64,000 nt of DNA, taken from Actinomadura mexicana (lineage in GTDB: Bacteria; Actinomycetota; Actinomycetes; Streptosporangiales; Streptosporangiaceae). Position 1 is the stretch's first letter. Each line of letters begins with the position of its first letter. Of this stretch, positions 9,170 through 18,373 are shown piece after piece. Where the stretch lies: assembly GCF_900188105.1 (NCBI RefSeq), contig NZ_FZNP01000001.1, forward strand, positions 1 to 64,000, in the 5' to 3' direction. The translations under genes and the position numbers were made by a program. Under the pieces are notes generated by a model. That model saw only the letters and a program-made list of their open reading frames with translations, did no database searches and was not told the origin of the DNA.

Positions 9170-10429
9170 TCAGCCGCGCACGTGCCCTTCCCCGGTCACC
9201 ACGTACTTGGTGGACGTCAGCTCCGGCAGCCCCATCGGGCCGCGGGCGTGCAGCTTCTGCGTCGAGATGCCGATCTCCGCGCCGAACCCGAACTCCTCGC
9301 CGTCGGTGAAGCGCGTCGAGGCGTTCACCATCACGGCCGCCGAGTCGACCAGCGCGACGAACCGCTTCGCGGCCGGCTGGGACGCCGTGACGATCGACTC
9401 GGTGTGCCCCGAGCCGTACCGGCGGATGTGCGCGACGGCGTCGTCGAGCGAGTCCACCACGCGGGCGGCGATGTCGAGCGAGAGGTACTCGGCGTACCAG
9501 TCGTCCTCGGTCGCCTCCACCACGTCGCCGCCGAAGGAGCGGATCCGGTCGTCGCCGTGCACCGTGACACCGGCGCTCTCCAACGCCTCAAGCGCGCGCG
9601 GCACGAACTTGTCGGCGATGTCGGCGTGCACCAGGAACGTCTCGGCGGCGTTGCACACCGAAGGACGCTGCGTCTTGGCGTTCAGGAGGATTTCCAGGGC
9701 CATGTCGACGTCGGCGGCGGCGTCCACGTACACCGCGCAGTTCCCGACGCCCGTCTCGATCACCGGGACGGTCGACTCCTCCACCACCGAGTTGATCAGC
9801 GAGGCGCCGCCGCGCGGGATCAGCACGTCCACCAGGCCGCGCGCCCGCATCAGGTGCTTCACCGACTCCCGGGACGTGCCCGGGACGAGCTGCACCGCGT
9901 CCGGCGGGACCTCGGTACCGGTGAGCGCGCCCTGCATCACCTCGACCAGCACAGTGTTCGAGTCGTAGGCCGACGACGAGCCGCGCAGCATCGCCACGTT
10001 GCCGCTCTTCAGGCACAGCGCGGCGGCGTCCACGGTCACGTTCGGGCGGCCCTCGTAGATGATCCCGACAACGCCGAGCGGCACCCGCACCTGGCGCAGC
10101 TCCAGCCCGTTCGGCAGCACGTTCCCGCGGACCGTCTCCCCCACCGGGTCCGGCAGCGCGGCGACCTTCCGGACGGCGTCGGAGATCGAGGCGATCCGCG
10201 GCTCCGACAGGCTCAGCCGGTCGATCATGTACTCGGAGGTGCCGTTCCCGCGCGCCCGCGCGACGTCGGCCTCGTTCGCCTTGACGATCTCCGGGGCGGC
10301 GGTGACCAGGGCGTCCGCGATGCGGTGCAGCGCCGCGTCCTTCGCCGACCGCGGCAGCGGAGCCAGCCCGGCGGCGGCCTCCCTGGCGCGCCGCGCCACC
10401 CGCAGGAACTCCTCGCGCTCGTCGCTCAT
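9170..10429 (-). CDS. proA: Glutamate-5-semialdehyde dehydrogenase ProA
   Basis: A 419-aa NADPH-dependent enzyme that reduces gamma-glutamyl phosphate to glutamate-5-semialdehyde, the second step of proline synthesis. The aldehyde-dehydrogenase-type catalytic cysteine is in [14 protein letters not shown] near residue 256, and the [13 protein letters not shown] and [13 protein letters not shown] segments are typical of the family. The gene follows proB with a 13-bp gap, so both are probably one transcript. Its product consumes the unstable ProB product, which fits the coupling. Confidence 0.97.
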   Translation of the reverse strand: MSDEREEFLRVARRAREAAAGLAPLPRSAKDAALHRIADALVTAAPEIVKANEADVARARGNGTSEYMIDRLSLSEPRIASISDAVRKVAALPDPVGETVRGNVLPNGLELRQVRVPLGVVGIIYEGRPNVTVDAAALCLKSGNVAMLRGSSSAYDSNTVLVEVMQGALTGTEVPPDAVQLVPGTSRESVKHLMRARGLVDVLIPRGGASLINSVVEESTVPVIETGVGNCAVYVDAAADVDMALEILLNAKTQRPSVCNAAETFLVHADIADKFVPRALEALESAGVTVHGDDRIRSFGGDVVEATEDDWYAEYLSLDIAARVVDSLDDAVAHIRRYGSGHTESIVTASQPAAKRFVALVDSAAVMVNASTRFTDGEEFGFGAEIGISTQKLHARGPMGLPELTSTKYVVTGEGHVRG

Positions 10430-10442
10430 CAGCAGGCTCCCG

Positions 10443-11549
10443 TCATCGCAGTATCACCAGATGGTCGCGGTGGATTATCTCGCGTTCGTACTCGGCGCCC
10501 AGCTCACGGGCCAGCCAGCGCGTCGAGCGCCCCATCAGTTCGGGGATCTCGGACGCGTCGTAGTTCACCAGGCCGCGCGCGACGACCTCGCCGCCCGCGC
10601 CGCACAGGTCGACCGGGTCGCCCGCGGCGAAGTCGCCGTCCACGCCCGTCACCCCGGCCGGGAGCAGGGACGTGCGGCGCCGCACGACGGCCTCGACCGC
10701 GCCCGCGTCGAGCATGACGCGGCCCTGGCCCGTGGTCGCGTGCGCCAGCCACAGGTCGCGGGTCGACATGCGGCGGCCCTCGGCCGGATGGAACAGCGTC
10801 CCGACCTGGTCGCCGGACAGCGCGCGCGCCGCGGACGCCGCGTTGGTCAGCACCACGGGGATGCCCGCGATCCTGGCCGCCTCGACCTTGGTGACCATGC
10901 CGCCGGTGCCGACCCGACCGGAGCCTCCGAGCTCGACGTCCCTGAGGTCGTCCGGGCCGCGCACGTCGCCGATGCGGCGGGTGCCGGGACGGCGCGGGTC
11001 CCCGGTGTAGAGGGCGTCCACGTCCGAGAGCAGGACCAGCGCGTCCGCGCGGATCAGGTGCGCGACGAGCGCGGCCAGCCGGTCGTTGTCGCCGAACCGG
11101 ATCTCGTCGGTGGCGACGGTGTCGTTCTCGTTCACGATCGGCAGGACGCCCATGGCGAGCAGCTGCGCGAGGGTGCGCTGCGCGTTGCGGTGGTGCGAGC
11201 GGCGCATCATGTCGTCGGCGGTGAGCAGCACCTGCCCCACCGTCAGCGCGTAACGGGCGAACGAGGAGGTGTAGCGGGCGAACAGCAGGCCCTGACCGAC
11301 GCTCGCCGCCGCCTGCTGGGTCGCGAGGTCGGGCGGGCGCCGGGTCAGCCCGAGCGGGCCGAGCCCCGCCGCGATCGCGCCGGACGACACGAACACGATC
11401 TCGGTGCCCTCGCCGCGGCGCGCGGCCAGAACGTCCACCAGCGCATCGATGCGGTTCACGTCGATCGTTCCCTGCGGCGTGGTCAGCGAGGACGAGCCCG
11501 CCTTCACCACGATCCGCCGCGCCTTCGCGACCGCCTCACGCCCACTCAT
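10443..11549 (-). CDS. proB: Glutamate 5-kinase ProB
   Basis: A 368-aa enzyme that phosphorylates L-glutamate in the committed step of proline synthesis; the family is feedback-inhibited by proline. An amino-acid kinase domain (about 8-260) shows [22 protein letters not shown] and [19 protein letters not shown]-terminal PUA domain (about 280-355) is present, as in the long form of the enzyme. obgE lies 140 bp upstream on the same strand. proB-proA is the usual order next to obgE in actinobacteria. Confidence 0.97.
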   Translation of the reverse strand: MSGREAVAKARRIVVKAGSSSLTTPQGTIDVNRIDALVDVLAARRGEGTEIVFVSSGAIAAGLGPLGLTRRPPDLATQQAAASVGQGLLFARYTSSFARYALTVGQVLLTADDMMRRSHHRNAQRTLAQLLAMGVLPIVNENDTVATDEIRFGDNDRLAALVAHLIRADALVLLSDVDALYTGDPRRPGTRRIGDVRGPDDLRDVELGGSGRVGTGGMVTKVEAARIAGIPVVLTNAASAARALSGDQVGTLFHPAEGRRMSTRDLWLAHATTGQGRVMLDAGAVEAVVRRRTSLLPAGVTGVDGDFAAGDPVDLCGAGGEVVARGLVNYDASEIPELMGRSTRWLARELGAEYEREIIHRDHLVILR

Positions 11550-11689
11550 GACTCAGCTCCGCTCACGACCCTGCTCTTCTGCGGGGGGACGACCCTCGGT
11601 TCTGTCTGCTCAGCTCTGCCCCTGCGGGGACGCTCATCACAGTTTCCTGTGGGCGACGAGCCCCCACGCCTCCGGCTCGCTCCGCTCGT

Positions 11690-13087
11690 TCAGGACCAGC
11701 CGTCCAGGCGGCGGTCGGTGCCGCGCGGGCCCCTCGTGCCATCGCCCGCCACGACCTCCGGCTCCCAGTCGAAGACGATCGAGTCTTCCGTGGTGCCGAT
11801 CAGGACGGTGGCGCCCGCGCTGGCGCCCGCCCGGCCGAGCGCGTCCTCCACGCCGAGCCGGGCGAGGCGGTCGGCGAGGTAGCCCACGGCCTCCTCGTTG
11901 GCGAAGTCGGTCTGGCGCAGCCACCGGACCGGCTTCGTGCCGGTGATCAGGTAGGTGTTGTCGCCGAGGTTCCTGACCTCGAAGTCGGTGTCGCCGCCGA
12001 CCGGCTCGGGCCGGATGACGATGCGGGTGGGCTCCGCCGCCGGCAGCGAGGCGCGGTACTGCGAGACCATCGCCGCCATCGCGAACGACAGCTGCCGCAA
12101 CCCCTCGTGCGTCGCCGCCGACACCTCGAACACCCGCAGGCCCCGGGCCTCGAACTCGGGCCGCACCATCTCGGCGAGGTCGCGGCCGTCCGGCACGTCC
12201 ACCTTGTTCAGGACGACGATGCGGGGGCGGTCCGACAGCGGGCGGTCGCCCAGCACCCGGTCGTAGGCCTGGAGCTCGCGCTCGATGACCTCGAAGTCGC
12301 TGACCGGGTCGCGTCCCGGCTCCATCGTCGCGCAGTCGAGGACGTGCGCGAGGGTGGAGGAGCGCTCGATGTGGCGCAGGAAGTCCAGGCCGAGGCCGCG
12401 GCCCTCGCTGGCGCCCTCGATCAGGCCCGGCACGTCCGCGACCGTGAACGTCTCGTCGCCCGCGCTCACCACGCCGAGGTTCGGGACCAGCGTCGTGAAC
12501 GGGTAGTCGGCGATCTTCGGCTTGGCGGCCGACAGCGAGGCGATCAGCGACGACTTGCCCGCGCTCGGGAACCCGACGAGCGCGACGTCGGCGACGCTCT
12601 TCAGTTCCAGGACGACGTCGCGCTCCTCCCCCGGCTCGCCGAGCAGCGCGAACCCGGGCGCCTTGCGCTTGGCCGTCGCCAGCGCCGCGTTCCCGAGACC
12701 GCCGCTTCCGCCCTTGGCGATCACGAACCGGGTGCCCTCGCCGACCAGGTCCGCAAGGACGGTGTCGCCCGACTTCACCACGGTGCCGTCGGGGACGGAG
12801 AGGATCACGTCGTCGCCGTCCGCGCCGGTCCGCAGACTGCCCTGGCCCGGCCTGCCGTTGCCCGCCCTGCGGTGCGGGCGCCGGTGGTATTCGAGGAGGC
12901 TCGCGGCATTGGAGTCGACGACGAGGACCACGTCGCCGCCACGGCCGCCGTTGGCGCCGTCCGGCCCTCCGAGCGGCTTGAACTTCTCCCGGTGGATCGA
13001 GGCGCAGCCGTTGCCGCCGTTGCCCGCCGCGACGTGCAGTACCACCCGGTCGACGAACTGCGCGCCCGATCCCGCTCCAGCGGCCAC
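11690..13087 (-). CDS. obgE: Ribosome-associated GTPase ObgE/CgtA
   Basis: A 465-aa essential GTPase that binds the 50S subunit during its late assembly and links growth to nucleotide levels. It has the glycine-rich OBG domain (about 8-165; [18 protein letters not shown]), the G domain with P-loop [10 protein letters not shown] near 167-176, [10 protein letters not shown] and NKVD, and a C-terminal OCT domain (about 345-425). The start is GTG 13087. It follows rplU and rpmA, the standard neighbours, but a strong hairpin at 13122-13155 separates it from them, so it may have its own promoter or be partly read through. Confidence 0.97.
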   Translation of the reverse strand: MAAGAGSGAQFVDRVVLHVAAGNGGNGCASIHREKFKPLGGPDGANGGRGGDVVLVVDSNAASLLEYHRRPHRRAGNGRPGQGSLRTGADGDDVILSVPDGTVVKSGDTVLADLVGEGTRFVIAKGGSGGLGNAALATAKRKAPGFALLGEPGEERDVVLELKSVADVALVGFPSAGKSSLIASLSAAKPKIADYPFTTLVPNLGVVSAGDETFTVADVPGLIEGASEGRGLGLDFLRHIERSSTLAHVLDCATMEPGRDPVSDFEVIERELQAYDRVLGDRPLSDRPRIVVLNKVDVPDGRDLAEMVRPEFEARGLRVFEVSAATHEGLRQLSFAMAAMVSQYRASLPAAEPTRIVIRPEPVGGDTDFEVRNLGDNTYLITGTKPVRWLRQTDFANEEAVGYLADRLARLGVEDALGRAGASAGATVLIGTTEDSIVFDWEPEVVAGDGTRGPRGTDRRLDGWS

Positions 13088-13121
13088 GGTGACTCTCCTC
13101 AGGGAACCTTGGTTAGAACGG

Positions 13122-13155
13122 CGAAGGGGCGGACCGGAAACGGTCCGCCCCTTCG
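13122..13155 (-). terminator. Perfect 15-bp hairpin after rpmA
   Basis: The arms 13122-13136 and 13141-13155 pair over 15 bp around a GAAA (plus strand) tetraloop. It is the most stable hairpin seen in this cluster and lies 26 bp after the rpmA stop and 34 bp before the obgE start. On the minus strand a T-run precedes it and none follows. It should terminate or attenuate rplU-rpmA transcription before obgE. Confidence 0.8.
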
Positions 13156-13181
13156 AACAAAAAGTCGCTGCCCCCGGCGGA

Positions 13182-13439
13182 CTATTCCGCCGGCGGGACG
13201 ACGCTCACCGCGTTGCGACCGCGGTAGCGGCGGAACGTCACCGCGCCCGCGACCAGCGCGAACAGCGTGTCATCGCCGCCGCGGCCGACGCCCGGGCCGG
13301 GGTGGAAGTGGGTGCCGCGCTGGCGGACGATGATCTCGCCGGCGTTGACGACCTGGCCGCCGTAGCGCTTCACACCGAGGCGCTGGGCGTTGGAGTCGCG
13401 ACCGTTGCGGCTGGACGATGCGCCCTTCTTGTGTGCCAT
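13182..13439 (-). CDS. rpmA: 50S ribosomal protein L27
   Basis: An 85-aa protein of the large ribosomal subunit, next to the peptidyl-transferase centre. The N-terminus [16 protein letters not shown] is typical, with no cleavable Firmicute-type N-terminal extension. The body shows [20 protein letters not shown] and the [20 protein letters not shown] block. It starts 14 bp after the rplU stop, forming the conserved rplU-rpmA pair. Confidence 0.99.
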   Translation of the reverse strand: MAHKKGASSSRNGRDSNAQRLGVKRYGGQVVNAGEIIVRQRGTHFHPGPGVGRGGDDTLFALVAGAVTFRRYRGRNAVSVVPPAE

Positions 13440-13453
13440 GAGACCGCTCTCCC

Positions 13454-13771
13454 TTACTTCTTGCCGGCCTTGATACCGGTGATCTTGACCTCGGTGTACG
13501 GCTGACGGTGACCCATCCGCCGCTTGTACCCGGTCTTGTTCCGGTAGTGCATGATGTTGATCTTGGGGCCCTTGACCGCGCCGAGGATCTCGGCGGTCAC
13601 CTCGTAGCCTGCGAGGTCGGCCGTGCGGCTCACGACGTCGTCGCCGTCCACGACCAGCAGGGGCTGGAGCGTGATGGTCGACCCGACGTCACCGGCCAGC
13701 TTGTCGACGGTCAGCACGTCGTCGACGGCGACCTTTTCCTGCCTGCCGCCTGCGCGGACAATCGCGTACAC
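13454..13771 (-). CDS. rplU: 50S ribosomal protein L21
   Basis: A 105-aa 23S-rRNA-binding protein of the large subunit. The start is GTG 13771 ([14 protein letters not shown]), with GAAGGG 8-9 nt upstream; a longer frame to 13819 would add 16 atypical basic residues. The conserved C-terminal region includes [19 protein letters not shown]. It is the first gene of the rplU-rpmA operon, with a structured leader upstream. Confidence 0.98.
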   Translation of the reverse strand: MYAIVRAGGRQEKVAVDDVLTVDKLAGDVGSTITLQPLLVVDGDDVVSRTADLAGYEVTAEILGAVKGPKINIMHYRNKTGYKRRMGHRQPYTEVKITGIKAGKK

Positions 13772-13867
13772 CGCGGAAACCCTTCGTCTGCGCGCGCTTC
13801 CGGAGTGAACCGGCCCCACGCGTGGCTACCCAGCCCCCGGACGGGGGCCTACCCCCGGCACCGGGCC

Positions 13868-13899
13868 GAGAGCGGCACACCAGGAAACCTGGCGCTCTC
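13868..13899 (-). promoter_or_regulatory. Hairpin in the rplU 5' leader
   Basis: GAGAGCG (13868-13874) pairs with CGCTCTC (13893-13899) around an inner CCAGG/CCTGG stem. It lies about 100 nt before the rplU start, in the 287-bp space after rne. It could be part of an L21 autoregulatory leader, as known in other bacteria, or a simple structural element. This is inference from position. Confidence 0.35.
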
Positions 13900-14011
13900 T
13901 GCTTTGCCCCACCGGATCGATGGGGTGAGCACCGAACGATCCCCGAACGGGGCTCGCGGTGCGGATTCGGGCGACGCGCCGAAAGCGCGCCGAAGGTCAA
14001 GGGTACCGGAT

Positions 14012-14046
14012 GCCCTGGCCGGAACGCGAACGCGTCCGGCCAGGGC
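14012..14046 (-). terminator. Terminator of rne
   Basis: GCCCTGGCCGGA (14012-14023) pairs perfectly with TCCGGCCAGGGC (14035-14046), leaving an 11-nt loop. It begins 12 bp beyond the rne stop codon on the minus strand. Confidence 0.8.
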
Positions 14047-14058
14047 CCCGGCCTCGTG

Positions 14059-17000
14059 TCAGTCCGAGGACTCGCCGCCGTCGGCGGCCTGCGCCGCCGC
14101 CGCGCGGGGGCGGCGGGCGCGGCGCCGGCGGGCGGGTTCGGTGCCGTCCTGGTCGCCCGCGGGCGCGGAGCCGTTTGAATCGCCGGCGGCCACCTCGGTG
14201 CCGTTCAGCTCGCCCGCGGGCTCGGCGCCGTTCGGGCCGACCGGCACCGGCTCGGCGGAGTCCAGGGCGCCCGGTGCGGTGTCGGCGGCCTCCTCGGCGG
14301 CGTCGGCGGCCTCCACGGCGGCCTGCGCCGGGGCCTCGTCGATCTCGGGCGGCGGGCCGGCCGGCCGCTTGGCGGGCCGGGACCTCTTCGGCCGCGAGCG
14401 GACCGGCTCGGGCGGGGCCTCCACGACCGGCGCCGCCTCGGAGGCGGACTCCCGCGCGGGCTCCTGCGCGGCCTCCTGCGCGGCCTCCTTGGGCTTGGCC
14501 TCGTGCCGGGACAGCTTCTCCTCGACGGCCTTCTCGACCTCGCCCTTGCGCTTGCGGCGGCGCCCGGACTCCTTGCCGGCCGCCTTCTCCGCCTTCGGCT
14601 CGACCGGCGTCAGGTGGACGTGGACGCCGCGGCCGTTGCAGGACTCGCAGGTCTCCGAGAACGCCTCCAGCAGCCCCTGGCCGACCCGCTTGCGGGTCAT
14701 CTGCACCAGTCCGAGCGAGGTGACCTCGGCGACCTGGTGCTTGGTACGGTCCCGCGACAGGCACTCCACGAGGCGGCGCAGCACCAGGTCACGGTTGCTC
14801 TCCAGCACCATGTCGATGAAGTCCATCACGATGATGCCGCCGATGTCGCGGAGCCGGAGCTGGCGGACGATCTCCTCGGCCGCCTCCAGGTTGTTGCGGG
14901 TGACGGTCTCCTCCAGGTTGCCGCCCTGCCCGGTGAACTTGCCGGTGTTGACGTCGATGACCGTCATCGCCTCAGTACGGTCGATGACCAGGGAGCCGCC
15001 GGACGGCAGCCAGACCTTGCGGTCCAGCGCCTTGGCGAGCTGCTCGTCGATGCGGTACTCCGCCAGGGCGTCCTGGTCGCCGGCCCAGCGCTCGACGCGG
15101 TCGGCCAGATGCGGGGCGACGTACTGGACGTAGTCGGAGACGGTTTCCCATGCCTCGGCGCCGGCCACCACGAGCTTGGAGAAGTCCTCGTTGAAGATGT
15201 CGCGGACGACCCGGATCGTCAGGTCGGGCTCGCCGTAGAGCAGGGACGGCGCCGAGGCCGTCTTGACCTTCTTCTGGATGCTGTCCCACTGGGCGGCCAG
15301 GCGCGAGACGTCACGGGCGAGCTCCTCCTCGGTCGCCCCCTCGGCCGCGGTCCGCACGATCACGCCGGCGTGATCCGGCATGACCCTCTTCAGGATCGAC
15401 TTGAGGCGGCTGCGCTCCTTGTCGGGCAGCTTGCGGCTGATGCCGGTCATCGAGCCGTCCGGCACGTAGACCAGGTACCGGCCGGGCAGGGAGACCTGGC
15501 TGGTCAGCCGGGCGCCCTTGTGACCGAGGGGGTCCTTGGTGACCTGGACGAGCACCGACTGGCCGGACTTCAGCGCCGACTCGATGCGGCGGGGCTGGCC
15601 CTCCAGCCCGGAGGCGTCCCAGTTGACCTCGCCCGCGTACAGCACGGCGTTGCGGCCCTTGCCGATGTCGACGAACGCCGCCTCCATCGACGGCAGGACG
15701 TTCTGGACCTTGCCGAGGTAGACGTTGCCGACGTACGACTGGTGCGTCGCGCGGTTGACGTAGTGCTCGACGAGCACGTCGTCCTCCAGGACGGCGATCT
15801 GGGTGCGCTCGCCCTCCTGCCGGACCACCATGACCCGCTCGACGGCCTCGCGGCGGGCCAGGAACTCCGCCTCGGTGATCACCGGCGGGCGGCGGCGGCC
15901 CTGCTCTCGGCCTTCGCGGCGGCGCTGCTTCTTGGCCTCCAGGCGGGTCGAGCCCCGCACGGACTGGACCTCGTCCTCGGCGGCGGCGCGCTCCTCGCGG
16001 GCCGTGCGGACGTGGACGACGGTGTTCGGCGGGTCGTCGGTGCCGCCGGTCTCGCCGTCGGCCCCGGTACGGCGCCGGCGGCGGCGACGGCGACGGCTCG
16101 TCCCGCCCTCTCCGTCGTCCTCCTCGCCCTCGGCGGCCCCCTGCTCGGGCTCCTCGGCCTTGGGCTCCTTGTCCTGCTCCTTGTCCTTGGCCTTGGACGC
16201 CTTGGCGCCCTTCGCGGCCTTGCCCTTGGCAGCCCTGGCGGCCCTGGCGGGCTTGGCGGGCTGCTCCTCCTTGGGCTCCTCCGCCTCGACCTCGGCCTCG
16301 ACGTCGGTGTCGTCGTCCTCGTCCTCGGCGCCCTCCTTGCCGCCCCGGCCCCGCCCGCGGCCGCCGCGACGGCGGCGACGGCGGGACGGGCGGTCCTCGG
16401 AGTCGTCCTCGTCCGCCGGCCCGTGGTCCTGGTCGTCCTCGTCGGCGTCCTGCACGGCGGGCTCGGCCTCGGCGGCCTTCGGCCGGGCGGGCGCCTCGGC
16501 CTTGGGCTGCGGCGGCTGGAAGACGACCATCGGGGGCTGGAACGTCACGCCGGGGACGCCGACGCCGCTCGCGGGCTCGGTCTCCGACACCTGCTCGGTG
16601 GTCGGCACCTCCCCGGCGACCGGGACGGCGGGGACCTGCGGCACGGACGGGACCTCGGCGGCCTTGGCGGAGCGGCGGCGGGTCCTGGTGCGGGGCGCCG
16701 GCTCCTCTTCGGCGGGCTGCTCGGCGGAGGCGGCCTCCGGCTCGGCGGCGGGGGCGGCCTCCGGCTGCTCGGCGGGGGCCTCGGGCGAGGTCTCGGCGCC
16801 GGTCATCGGGACGGGCTCGGCCGTCTCGGCGGCGGCCTTCGTGCTCTTGCGCGCGCGGGTCCGGGTCCGCTTCGGCGGCTCGGCCTCCTCGGCGGGCGCG
16901 GGCTGCTCGGCGGGCGCGGGCTGCTCGGCGGAGGCGGCCTCCGGCTTGGCGGGGGCCTCGGCGGAGGCCTCGTCCGCGTCGGGCGGCGGGCCGGCGGGCC

Positions 17001-17163
17001 GGCTCGCCCGGCGCGGACGCGACGTCACGCCCGTGACCTCGCTCTGAGCGTTCCGGCTCTGCGCACTCTCGGTCTGCGCACTCTCGGTCTGCGCGGTCCC
17101 GTCGTCAACGGTCCCGTCGTCGGCGCCTTCGGCCGTGGCCGCATCGGCTTCGTTCTCAAGCAT
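14059..17163 (-). CDS. rne: Ribonuclease E/G family endoribonuclease
   Basis: A 1034-aa endonuclease for rRNA processing and mRNA decay. The catalytic core (about 430-900) contains an S1 domain (YVGNVYLGKVQNVLPSMEAA), the metal-binding aspartates in VIDVNTGKFTG (near 735) and GGIIVMDFIDM (near 779), and the Zn-link cysteines in CESCNGRG (near 839). About 400 residues before the core and 130 after it are low-complexity Ala/Glu/Pro-rich with Arg-rich patches (runs such as [11 protein letters not shown]), typical of actinobacterial RNase E, which carries scaffold regions at both ends. The core and its key residues are intact. rplU-rpmA follow downstream. Confidence 0.95.
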   Translation of the reverse strand: MLENEADAATAEGADDGTVDDGTAQTESAQTESAQSRNAQSEVTGVTSRPRRASRPAGPPPDADEASAEAPAKPEAASAEQPAPAEQPAPAEEAEPPKRTRTRARKSTKAAAETAEPVPMTGAETSPEAPAEQPEAAPAAEPEAASAEQPAEEEPAPRTRTRRRSAKAAEVPSVPQVPAVPVAGEVPTTEQVSETEPASGVGVPGVTFQPPMVVFQPPQPKAEAPARPKAAEAEPAVQDADEDDQDHGPADEDDSEDRPSRRRRRRGGRGRGRGGKEGAEDEDDDTDVEAEVEAEEPKEEQPAKPARAARAAKGKAAKGAKASKAKDKEQDKEPKAEEPEQGAAEGEEDDGEGGTSRRRRRRRRRTGADGETGGTDDPPNTVVHVRTAREERAAAEDEVQSVRGSTRLEAKKQRRREGREQGRRRPPVITEAEFLARREAVERVMVVRQEGERTQIAVLEDDVLVEHYVNRATHQSYVGNVYLGKVQNVLPSMEAAFVDIGKGRNAVLYAGEVNWDASGLEGQPRRIESALKSGQSVLVQVTKDPLGHKGARLTSQVSLPGRYLVYVPDGSMTGISRKLPDKERSRLKSILKRVMPDHAGVIVRTAAEGATEEELARDVSRLAAQWDSIQKKVKTASAPSLLYGEPDLTIRVVRDIFNEDFSKLVVAGAEAWETVSDYVQYVAPHLADRVERWAGDQDALAEYRIDEQLAKALDRKVWLPSGGSLVIDRTEAMTVIDVNTGKFTGQGGNLEETVTRNNLEAAEEIVRQLRLRDIGGIIVMDFIDMVLESNRDLVLRRLVECLSRDRTKHQVAEVTSLGLVQMTRKRVGQGLLEAFSETCESCNGRGVHVHLTPVEPKAEKAAGKESGRRRKRKGEVEKAVEEKLSRHEAKPKEAAQEAAQEPARESASEAAPVVEAPPEPVRSRPKRSRPAKRPAGPPPEIDEAPAQAAVEAADAAEEAADTAPGALDSAEPVPVGPNGAEPAGELNGTEVAAGDSNGSAPAGDQDGTEPARRRRARRPRAAAAQAADGGESSD

Positions 17164-17366
17164 CCGGGCAATCTCCCGTCAGGCTCCCGGGCGCGTCCGC
17201 CCGTCCCGCCAAAGGCGGAACGATGCGGTGCGCCGCACGAGAGCACCTCGTCAGTCGGTGCCGTCACCGCCGGACGGTAATCCGGCCATGACGACGAAGT
17301 CGTCGGGGGTGCGCCTTCCGTACCCTGCGGAACCGGTTCCGTGCCTCCACGGCTTCGGTTCCACGG

Positions 17367-18224
17367 TCAGGCGCTGACGGCATCCACGCTCGTGGTGTCC
17401 CCGGACCGCGGCCGCTCATGGCTGCGCGCCGTCCCGGCGTCGTCGCCGGGCGGCAGGCCGGTCTCCCGGTCGGGATCCAGGGGATCCGCGAGACCACCGG
17501 TGTCCGCGTCGAGGGGCCCCTGCGCCAGCCTGGTCACCAGCGGCGGTGACGGCGGCGCGAGGTCGGCGACCTGGCGCAGTCCGGTGAGGATGTCGTCGGG
17601 TCGAACGGCGGGTGTGGAATGCCGAACAACCATTCGAAGTATGGCACAAGGGGCATCCGCCGTCTCGGCGGCACGCCGGTCCAGCTCGCAGACGGACACG
17701 GCGGCACGCACATCGAAACGGCGCCGTCCCTTCTTCGTGAGGCGTTCCACCTCGATGTTCTCGGCGCCCATGAAGGCGGCCACGGCCGCGGCGGCGTCGC
17801 TTTCGGCGACGCCGTCCAGCCGGATCCGCCATTCGGACGCCTCGAGCCGATCGGTGAACGCGCCCGGCTTCACCGGGGCGCCGCCGTGTCCCGCCCGTAC
17901 CGGCACGACGTCCAGGACGTCGAGTCCGGGGGGCAGGGCCGCGTCGAGATCGGCTCGCACCCGCGCAGGGTCGCGGGTCTCGGTGAGCCCGAGTTCGAGG
18001 TATTCGGCCTCACTGGCCACCCCTGTCGCCGCCGCACCCGCATACGAGATCTTCGGGTGGGGGGTGAATCCGGCGCTGAACGCGACAGGGATCCCGGCGC
18101 GCCGTACGGCGCGTTCCACGGCCCGGGAAATGTCGCGATGGCTCGTGAACCGCAACCGGCCCCGCTTGGCGTAGCGGACGCGCAGTCGCTGGGTCACGGG
18201 GGCCGGCGCCGGACCCTCCGGCAT
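17367..18224 (-). CDS. TIGR03936-family radical-SAM-associated protein (DUF2344)
   Basis: A 285-aa protein of the DUF2344/TIGR03936 family. The N-terminal RLRVRYAKRGRLRFTSHRD and the AFSAGFTPHPKISYA segment are family hallmarks. The last 60 residues are Pro/Asp-rich and probably disordered. In many bacteria this domain is fused to, or encoded beside, the B12-binding radical SAM protein found here directly upstream (149-bp gap). The biochemical role is unknown; the constant position next to rne and rplU suggests RNA or ribosome modification, which is inference. Confidence 0.9.
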   Translation of the reverse strand: MPEGPAPAPVTQRLRVRYAKRGRLRFTSHRDISRAVERAVRRAGIPVAFSAGFTPHPKISYAGAAATGVASEAEYLELGLTETRDPARVRADLDAALPPGLDVLDVVPVRAGHGGAPVKPGAFTDRLEASEWRIRLDGVAESDAAAAVAAFMGAENIEVERLTKKGRRRFDVRAAVSVCELDRRAAETADAPCAILRMVVRHSTPAVRPDDILTGLRQVADLAPPSPPLVTRLAQGPLDADTGGLADPLDPDRETGLPPGDDAGTARSHERPRSGDTTSVDAVSA

Positions 18225-18373
18225 GGGTGCCAGGGTTCTGGTCCTTCCTACTCGTGTCGAGTCGAAATAAAGGTCTCCCTATAGAGTACGGGGCGCCGGG
18301 CCCGGTTCCGCCAGGCACCGCCCCCGTAAGCCCGGAACCCTTGCAGCTCAAGGGACGACACGGCCGAATCCGG

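Noticed and set aside
12107..13333. 408-codon open frame on the plus strand across obgE and rpmA
   Set aside because: It is antisense to two essential, fully recognisable genes and has no domain of its own.
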